Shown piece after piece: positions 6,727-10,216 of a stretch of 10,216 bases of DNA. The translations under genes were made by a program, and so were the position numbers. The notes beneath the pieces were generated by a model. That model saw nothing but the letters and a program-made list of their open reading frames with translations, searched no databases and had not been told where the DNA came from. Source of the DNA: a bacterium (GTDB taxonomy: Bacteria > Patescibacteriota > Andersenbacteria > UBA10190); contig NZCO01000029.1 of NCBI GenBank assembly GCA_002686445.1, forward strand, positions 1 through 10,216, read 5' to 3'. How positions within the stretch are numbered: the stretch's first letter is position 1; each line of letters starts with the position of its first letter.

Positions 6727-6744
6727 TATAGTAATTATACTATA
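6727..6744 (-). promoter_or_regulatory. pheS -10 box inside a perfect dyad
   Basis: Read on the minus strand, TATAAT (6739..6734) lies 11 bases before the pheS ATG. It sits within a perfect 7-bp inverted repeat TATAGTA/TACTATA (6727-6733 and 6738-6744) with a 4-base centre. A start near 6727 would leave about 5 leader bases. The dyad could be an operator; no clear -35 box is visible. Confidence 0.5.
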
Positions 6745-6751
6745 AACATGT

Positions 6752-6857
6752 AATTGAAAGTTGAAAATGGTAAATGGAAAATACGCAAGCGAGTATAATG
6801 CTATCCTTTGCTTAATGGATAAAGCATTTTCCATTTTCCGCTTACAATTTACCACTT
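6752..6857. repeat. Palindromic intergenic repeat, copy 1
   Basis: The left arm is 6752-6782 (AATTGAAAGTTGAAAATGG then TAAATGGAAAAT). The right arm is 6826-6857, its approximate reverse complement. About 43 bases between them include TATAAT at 6794-6799. The left arm matches that of copy 2 (7228-7258) at 30 of 31 bases by eye. It lies between divergent pheS and the small membrane-protein gene. Confidence 0.85.
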
Positions 6858-6861
6858 AGCT

Positions 6862-7224
6862 TTGAACACGCTTCTATTTGGAATAATCCTCTCGGCTCTC
6901 TTCTCTTCCACTTCTCTTCTTGTGGTCCTTTTACGCGTCAGTCCGCTAACTGCGCCTGCTCAGGCTATTCCTGCTTTCTTCCTAAGTTTCTTTTTGACAG
7001 TTAGTACAGTTGGAGCACTTTGCTTTATTGGTATTTGGAGAATGGTGCCAACCCATATGTGGGATATGGGAAAGTTAACAAGCATCTCCCTCCGACAAGG
7101 AATCCTACTTGGCATTAGCTTGACTGTAATAGTTCTATTTCATCAACTGAATTTGCTTAACTGGTGGATCGGGGTGCTAATTGTTGCTGTGTCGGTGTTG
7201 GTGGAGGTGGCGCTAGATCATTAG
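6862..7224 (+). CDS. Small four-helix membrane protein, unknown function
   Basis: 120 residues with four predicted membrane segments: about 4-26 (LLFGIILSALFSSTSLLVVL), 34-58, 80-97 and 98-116. The charged or polar loop MVPTHMWDMGKLTSISLRQG lies between helices 2 and 3. I do not recognise the family. Four-helix proteins of this size with no soluble domain are frequent hypotheticals in reduced genomes. The start chosen is TTG 6862: a TAA in the same frame at 6820-6822 bars an earlier one, and no in-frame ATG occurs near the beginning. No ribosome-binding site is visible. The gene lies alone between the two copies of the palindromic repeat and stands apart in orientation from pheS and the glycosylase gene, both on the minus strand. 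Confidence 0.7.
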   Translation: MNTLLFGIILSALFSSTSLLVVLLRVSPLTAPAQAIPAFFLSFFLTVSTVGALCFIGIWRMVPTHMWDMGKLTSISLRQGILLGISLTVIVLFHQLNLLNWWIGVLIVAVSVLVEVALDH

Positions 7225-7227
7225 ATA

Positions 7228-7290
7228 AATTGAAAGTTGAAAGTGGTAAATGGAAAATGATTTTCCACTTTCCACTTACAATTTTCAATT
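7228..7290. repeat. Palindromic intergenic repeat, copy 2
   Basis: The left arm (7228-7258) and right arm (7260-7290) are inverted copies matching at 27 of 31 bases with almost no loop, so it folds into one long hairpin. It starts 3 bases after the membrane-protein stop and supplies the stop codon of the convergent uracil-DNA glycosylase gene (TGA at 7287..7285). It may act as a bidirectional terminator. Confidence 0.88.
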
Positions 7291-7848
7291 CGCTCGACCG
7301 TTTTCATCCAGAAACTTCTTTAGGGCGCTGAAGTCATCGAACAAAGCCTGCCTCAGATTCCCATTATGGAGTGCGGCGGCTGGGTGATAGATTGGAAAAA
7401 CCGTCACATCGTCATTCATCTTTTGAGGTTTCCCATGTGCATTTGTAATACTTAATTTCTGAAAGAAGTGCTGGAGTGCGTGTCTGCCAAGCGGGACAAT
7501 CACCTTAGGTTTAATAAGAGCAATCTCCATCTTTAACCATGGCATGCATTGTTCCTTTTCCTCTGGAAGAGGATCGCGGTTGTTTGGAGGTCTATATTTA
7601 ACTACGTTGGAAATATAAACATCTTCGCGCTTAAAACCGATTGATTCCAAGAGTTCATCCAAAAACTTTCCAGCGGGTCCTACAAACGGGCGACCAAGTT
7701 CATCCTCCTTCGCACCCGGAGCTTCTCCGATAAACATTATGTCAGCATTAGGATTACCTTCACCCAATACGGGATTAGCGTTCTTTGCAAGCTCACAGCC
7801 TTTCCATTCTTTAAGCTTGTCCTGAAGTTGTGGGATAGTCAGAGTCAT
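7285..7848 (-). CDS. Family 4 uracil-DNA glycosylase with degenerate iron-sulfur site
   Basis: It removes uracil from DNA, starting base excision repair. From ATG 7848 it has 187 residues, near the usual family 4 length. Family motifs are GEAPGAKEDELGRPFVGPAG (41-60), NVVKYRPPNNRDPLP (81-95), VIVPLGRHA (116-124) and the leucine-loop HPAAAL (155-160). Family 4 enzymes bind a [4Fe-4S] cluster through four Cys. Here the CxxC pair reads CELA (C18 kept, position 21 Ala) and KCRPP reads KYRPP (position 85 Tyr); C101 is kept. An upstream in-frame ATG at 7911 would add 21 residues encoded by the AATTGA-type repeat (MIIVIQFSILHSQFS...). I reject that start. purE lies next upstream in the same direction. 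Confidence 0.94.
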   Translation of the reverse strand: MTLTIPQLQDKLKEWKGCELAKNANPVLGEGNPNADIMFIGEAPGAKEDELGRPFVGPAGKFLDELLESIGFKREDVYISNVVKYRPPNNRDPLPEEKEQCMPWLKMEIALIKPKVIVPLGRHALQHFFQKLSITNAHGKPQKMNDDVTVFPIYHPAAALHNGNLRQALFDDFSALKKFLDENGRAN

Positions 7849-7855
7849 AAATACT

Positions 7856-7935
7856 GAATTGAGAATTGAGAATTGAGAATGAAGAATTGAGAATTGGATT
7901 ACTATTATCAATTATCAATTCTCAATTATCAATTA
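7856..7935. repeat. AATTGAG tandem/inverted repeat between purE and the glycosylase gene
   Basis: The left part (about 7856-7897) is a run of GAATTGA-type units. The right part (about 7908-7935) is the inverted form, with TATCAATTATCAATTCTCAA. Together they form a long AT-rich imperfect hairpin. It fills the whole gap and overlaps the purE stop codon (7933-7935). Confidence 0.85.
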
Positions 7936-8382
7936 ATACTTTCCTTTAACTTCCTCAATCCTAGCTTTCACCTTTGTCTTCAGAGTTTCATCTCCCTCGG
8001 CGAGAATTCTGATAGCACTCAGTGCTGCATTCTTTGGATGAAGCACAGTCATTACAGGAACATCCGAAGGCATGCGTAGGCTTGAATTCAAATCAACCTG
8101 AAACTCCTCCAAACTTTGTGCAGGAGGGCAGGTGATAACAGGGTGGACTGAACTTCCTGCGACCACTCCGCCAAGTCCGTTACTCATGCCTGCAATCGTT
8201 ATCAGAACTTGCGGTTGTGGATCGTCATTGAGCTTAGATACGATTTCTATAACCTTATCCGGAACTTTATGAGCTGACGCGACAACGGTTTCTGATGGAA
8301 CATCAAATTCGCCAAGTAAATCAGAAATCTTCTTTGCATGGTCTGAGTCAGACTCAGAACCAAGGATTAGGGTTACTTTCAT
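7933..8382 (-). CDS. purE: Class II PurE, AIR carboxylase
   Basis: 149 residues from ATG 8382. The nucleotide site motif GSESDSD (8-14) and the catalytic SAHK (36-39) are present. AGMSNGLGGVVAGSSVHPVI (64-83), followed by TCPP, and NSSLRMPS (99-106) with LHPKNAAL (114-121) match the class II pattern known from animal PAICS and Treponema PurE. The class I pattern SAHRTP with AGGAAHLPGM is absent. Class II enzymes carboxylate aminoimidazole ribonucleotide directly with CO2, so no PurK or N5-CAIR is needed. No purK is seen nearby. An upstream 40-codon extension of the frame has no PurE homology and crosses the promoter, so it is not used. TATAAT ten bases upstream implies a nearly leaderless mRNA. 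Confidence 0.94.
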   Translation of the reverse strand: MKVTLILGSESDSDHAKKISDLLGEFDVPSETVVASAHKVPDKVIEIVSKLNDDPQPQVLITIAGMSNGLGGVVAGSSVHPVITCPPAQSLEEFQVDLNSSLRMPSDVPVMTVLHPKNAALSAIRILAEGDETLKTKVKARIEEVKGKY

Positions 8383-8391
8383 AGTGGTTTG

Positions 8392-8419
8392 ATTATAGAG
8401 AAAAATTATGAGCAGTCTA
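8392..8419 (-). promoter_or_regulatory. purE promoter with very short leader
   Basis: On the minus strand TAGACT (8419..8414) and TATAAT (8397..8392) are spaced by 16 bases. The predicted start is within a few bases of the purE ATG at 8382, leaving no room for a Shine-Dalgarno. Confidence 0.5.
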
Positions 8420-8432
8420 TTAAACACGGTCG

Positions 8433-8465
8433 AAAAAACCTCGCCGATCGGGATGACCGGCGAGG
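8433..8465 (-). terminator. Intrinsic terminator downstream of tRNA-Ala
   Basis: On the minus strand a perfect 8-bp stem, CCTCGCCG (8465..8458) and CGGCGAGG (8446..8439), is followed directly by TTTTTT (8438..8433). It lies about 67 bases past the tRNA 3' end and separates the tRNA from purE, which has its own promoter. Confidence 0.88.
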
Positions 8466-8531
8466 CAAGGCAAGGACGTTTATGGTGCGCATCAAGACGC
8501 ACATCGACGTCCTCACCGGACGAGAAGGGAG

Positions 8532-8608
8532 TGGGCGATACTGGATTCGAACCAGCGACCTCGTCGTTGCAAACAACGCGCTCTAGATCCGGGCTGAGCT
8601 AATCGCCC
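8532..8608 (-). tRNA. tRNA-Ala (anticodon UGC), unusual acceptor stem
   Basis: A full cloverleaf on the minus strand. The acceptor is GGGCGAT/ATCGCCC with discriminator A73. The D-stem GCTC/GAGC encloses a long 12-base loop. The anticodon arm is CGTTG-TTTGCAA-CGACG (one T-G pair), giving anticodon TGC, which reads GCN alanine codons. The variable loop is AGGTC and the T-arm GCTGG-TTCGAAT-CCAGT. CCA is not encoded (CT follows A73). Position 3:70 is G-C, not the G-U wobble that marks nearly all alanine tRNAs. Transcription probably continues to the terminator at 8433. Confidence 0.92.
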
Positions 8609-8649
8609 AATCAAGTCCACAAGGCAGTCTATTTGTATTTGTATTCAGA

Positions 8650-8820
8650 TCAACCAAATGAAGGACTTTTTGGCGGTGGAGGTATTGATTCTGTGGGCTT
8701 TGAATTTAATGCTGAATACTTATTCTTGGTAATTATCAGGTACACAATCGGAAGAATGCCAGCGGTATTGAGGACTAGAATCGCGACGAACCAGACTAAT
8801 TGCTTAAGTTGGGCCGCTCG
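8650..8820 (-). pseudogene. DUF5652-like membrane protein remnant
   Basis: An open minus-strand segment of 56 codons with no usable start. It reads RAAQLKQLVWFVAILVL, then NTAGILPIVYLIITKNK, and ends in a proline-rich tail (ESIPPPPKSPSFG). The WF-x(5)-L-NT-x-GILPI-x-YL pattern is typical of small DUF5652/PLDc_N-like one- or two-helix membrane proteins of Patescibacteria. In that family the preceding residues are usually (L)WkAA; here the Trp position is a TAG stop (8823..8821), one base from TGG. The upstream frame continues to ATG 8895 with low-complexity, GC-rich sequence. It is either a nonsense-broken gene or one truncated by the GC-rich segment beginning at 8821. Confidence 0.5.
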
Positions 8821-8894
8821 CTAGGCGCCCCGGAGCTTCCCCGGAGAATTACTGCCACGTTTTTTATCTGAGACTCGTGGTTCGTCTCCTTGCA
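8821..8894. other. GC-rich junction with direct repeat
   Basis: The plus strand holds two copies of CCCCGGAG (8828-8835 and 8839-8846) and a CCACG/CGTGG inverted pair around ATAAAAAA. It marks the change from AT-rich sequence (below 8820) to GC-rich sequence (to about 9240). I see no gene other than the broken upstream frame described above. Confidence 0.4.
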
Positions 8895-9227
8895 TTACGC
8901 CGGTACCGTTTCCACGGGACGCAGGGTCAACTCCATCGCATTGCCGAGCGTCACGAGAGGATCTTCCCCCTCGACGCGCTCAAACACACGAAAGAGCATT
9001 TCCTCGGCGAGAACGCTCTCGCTCTTCACGCCGGTGTGGTCCAGAGCTCGCTCCACGTGTGCGACACGGCTCTGGCACGTAGCGCAGTGCGAGCATCCGA
9101 TCGTGACCTGAAACACGATCATATTTTCCATCACCACGACGTAACGGAACGTCCTCCAGTGGTTCACTTCCACACGGATGATCATGCCGTCTTTCCACGC
9201 GCGACGAATGTCTTTTCGTAACGTCAT
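8895..9227 (-). CDS. Small protein with CxxCxxC motif, unknown function
   Basis: 110 residues. ATG 9227 is preceded by a good ribosome-binding site (GGGAGAGG, about 4 bases away), one of the few clear ones in the window. The N-terminus is basic (MTLRKDIRRAWKDG). The centre is a short beta-like stretch (MENMIVFQVTIG) leading into CSHCATC (45-51), with His 57 and 64 nearby, suggesting metal binding. The C-terminal half is acidic (EEMLFRVFERVEGEDP). There is no signal peptide or membrane helix. I do not recognise a family. The stop overlaps an ATG (TAATG at 8897..8893) that opens a 24-codon frame ending at the TAG before the DUF5652-like remnant. The gene lies downstream of a structured leader with an internal terminator. 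Confidence 0.65.
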   Translation of the reverse strand: MTLRKDIRRAWKDGMIIRVEVNHWRTFRYVVVMENMIVFQVTIGCSHCATCQSRVAHVERALDHTGVKSESVLAEEMLFRVFERVEGEDPLVTLGNAMELTLRPVETVPA

Positions 9228-9305
9228 CGTACCTCTCCCTTGCTGCCTATGCTGTGAATGATCGAAGCGGAGTACCGCTTTTACTTCTGTTTACAGCGAA
9301 TAACA

Positions 9306-9333
9306 GAAAACCCCCTTCAGTGTAAGGAGGGGG
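9306..9333 (-). terminator. Intrinsic terminator inside the leader of the CxxCxxC gene
   Basis: On the minus strand CCCCCTCC (9333..) pairs back to GGGGG (9315..9311) around TTACACTGAA, followed by TTTTCTGTT. Between it and the gene lie two more inverted repeats, TTCTGTT/AACAGAA (9285-9308) and AAGCGG/CCGCTT (9265-9280). The first overlaps the terminator's T-tract, so alternative folding is possible. Confidence 0.65.
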
Positions 9334-9452
9334 CGATTTCGGCAACTAATACGTGAATATCACGAGCACATCACACAGCTAGCCGACGCCGTCCTCTCCT
9401 TACGGAGGACTGCGTGATACTTGCGGCGGTTAGCGAAGAGTGATTGCATTAC
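9306..9452 (-). ncRNA. Candidate structured small RNA or attenuated leader
   Basis: Predicted minus-strand transcript between the promoter at 9486..9459 and a terminator at 9333..9306. A long imperfect stem pairs 9423-9434 with 9378-9389 (10 of 12). It encloses a GTCCTC/GAGGAC hairpin (9391-9410). Downstream on the transcript is CGTGA/TCACG with a 3-base loop (9352-9364), then the terminator hairpin. No open frame is convincing inside it. It is not recognisable as 6S, SRP, tmRNA or RNase P RNA. It could be an independent sRNA, or a riboswitch-like leader of the CxxCxxC gene 80 bases further on. Confidence 0.45.
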
Positions 9453-9458
9453 GAGAAC

Positions 9459-9486
9459 ACCATAGCATGGTAATTATTTCTGTCAA
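9459..9486 (-). promoter_or_regulatory. Promoter driving the structured leader
   Basis: On the minus strand a perfect TTGACA (9486..9481) is followed after 16 bases by TATGGT (9464..9459). The predicted start near 9452 is about 225 bases upstream of the CxxCxxC gene. Confidence 0.5.
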
Positions 9487-9542
9487 ATGTTTTCCGATGT
9501 GAAAACCCAGCAATGAGACTTGCATTATTTTAACTATGTAAT

Positions 9543-9920
9543 ATGTTTAGTCAACGTCAAACTCCCTACTTCTTCATGTCTGCTGACTCCAAACTCGGCT
9601 TTAACGAGACTGTTGAACTGCTCTCCAATCAGTTGCCAGCACGTGCGCTTTCGTGGCTGACGGAAGAAACAGGAGAAGTTGATGGTGAGACATTGCAAAG
9701 CAATGGCATTACAGATCAATCAATTGCAATGCTGTTAGACGAGGGTGGAATCCACCGTTACCAAATCACACGCGCTGCCGTCGATGCCGTGTTGTCTGCA
9801 AAGCACACTCCACGCACGATTCCTGATGTCTTCAGTGTCGTTGATCCTGAATTGCGCCAAGATCAAAATCCATTCATCGAACAAATCCGCACACTTCTCA
9901 AAAAACGCCTGGAGAGCTAA
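9543..9920 (+). CDS. Unknown 125-residue cytoplasmic protein
   Basis: A soluble, acidic-leaning protein with a predicted helical content throughout (ETVELLSNQLPARALSWLTE at 22-41) and a basic C-terminal helix (FIEQIRTLLKKRLES). No Cys, no signal peptide and no membrane segment are present. I do not recognise it. The start is either ATG 9543 or ATG 9576 (MSADSKLGF); neither has a Shine-Dalgarno. An AT-rich stretch (TATTTTAACTATGTAATATG) immediately upstream could hold a -10 box, giving a leaderless transcript. Its stop codon overlaps that of the converging gene by 3 bases. Confidence 0.65.
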   Translation: MFSQRQTPYFFMSADSKLGFNETVELLSNQLPARALSWLTEETGEVDGETLQSNGITDQSIAMLLDEGGIHRYQITRAAVDAVLSAKHTPRTIPDVFSVVDPELRQDQNPFIEQIRTLLKKRLES

Positions 9921-10216
9921 GCAGCATCGGCGTTTAACAGACCCTCAACATCATTGTGGAGCCGCTTGGAAATTTTACGCATCGTTCCTCCGTAATGCGG
10001 ATCTTCTCCTTTGAGTTTTTCCTCGATAATTTCTGCAATCACTTTCCCTGTGGCTCTCCGTCTCTCATGACGTACCATCTCATCTTCTTCTTTGGTTGCA
10101 TGTTGAACGTCAGGCACATTCTGTCCGGAAGTGAAGTAGTAGTCTTCATTGGGCTTGGCGCCGGTATCCGTAATGAGAACGTCTGCCTTGAACTCTTCTT
10201 TCTGTCGAAGTGAAAG
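9917..10216 (-). CDS. Unknown protein, C-terminal 99 residues (runs off the window)
   Basis: The frame is open from the window edge to TAG at 9919..9917, so the gene begins beyond 10216. An apparent GTG start at 10117 would only shorten it: residues upstream in frame (FKADVLITDTGAKPNEDYY, then FTSGQNVPDV) read as genuine protein. The visible part is highly charged. A helix-rich tail (EDEMVRHERRRATGKVIAEI) is followed by DPHYGGTMRKISKRLHNDVE. It has no Cys and no membrane segment. I cannot assign a family. It is convergent with the gene at 9543. Confidence 0.6.
   Translation of the reverse strand, partial: LSLRQKEEFKADVLITDTGAKPNEDYYFTSGQNVPDVQHATKEEDEMVRHERRRATGKVIAEIIEEKLKGEDPHYGGTMRKISKRLHNDVEGLLNADAA

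Noticed and set aside
6140..6753. Three plus-strand frames opposite pheS.
   Set aside because: PheS motifs run through this whole stretch on the minus strand; the plus frames are antisense shadows.
7856..7935. Possible CRISPR array.
   Set aside because: Units are 7-8 bases with no spacers and no cas genes; it is a low-complexity inverted repeat.
8389..8602. Two plus-strand frames of about 65 codons with Arg/Ser-rich sequence.
   Set aside because: They run over the terminator and the tRNA gene in antisense.

Overview
The window looks like a stretch of chromosome from a small-genome bacterium, most plausibly a Patescibacteria/CPR lineage. This is inference from gene style: short housekeeping genes, almost no leaders, a tRNA without encoded CCA, and inverted low-complexity repeats between genes. 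The standard code fits, because the long housekeeping frames contain no internal TGA. Two long GC-richer genes stand out because their proteins carry Planctomycetes-type export motifs and dockerin repeats.

Layout. 1-97 (-) is the 5' end of a probable rsmG. 98-508 holds tandem promoters and a long structured leader. 509-2716 (+) is a dockerin-type surface protein. 2946-3596 (+) is pyrE. 3850-5490 (+) is a second dockerin-type surface protein; its best start (ATG 3796) is cut off by an in-frame TGA. 5691-6722 (-) is pheS. 6862-7224 (+) is a small four-helix membrane protein flanked by two copies of a palindromic repeat. 7285-7848 (-) is a family 4 uracil-DNA glycosylase missing two Fe-S cysteines. 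7933-8382 (-) is a class II purE. 8532-8608 (-) is tRNA-Ala(UGC) with its own terminator. 8650-8820 (-) is a DUF5652-like gene remnant. 8895-9227 (-) is a small CxxCxxC protein. It lies behind a structured, terminator-ended transcript at about 9306-9452. 9543-9920 (+) and 9917-10216 (-, runs off the window) are convergent unknown genes whose stop codons overlap.

How it fits together. The native genes are housekeeping: nucleotide synthesis (pyrE, purE), translation (pheS, tRNA-Ala, rsmG) and DNA repair. They do not form one operon. The two surface-protein genes share a ribosome-binding/start module and a 3' UTR/terminator module, and sit on either side of pyrE like two copies of one expression cassette. 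This pair, with its in-frame TGA and long leaders, is the most unusual part. The structured RNA at 9306-9486 is the second candidate for something undescribed. No CRISPR array, transposase, integrase or rRNA was seen.
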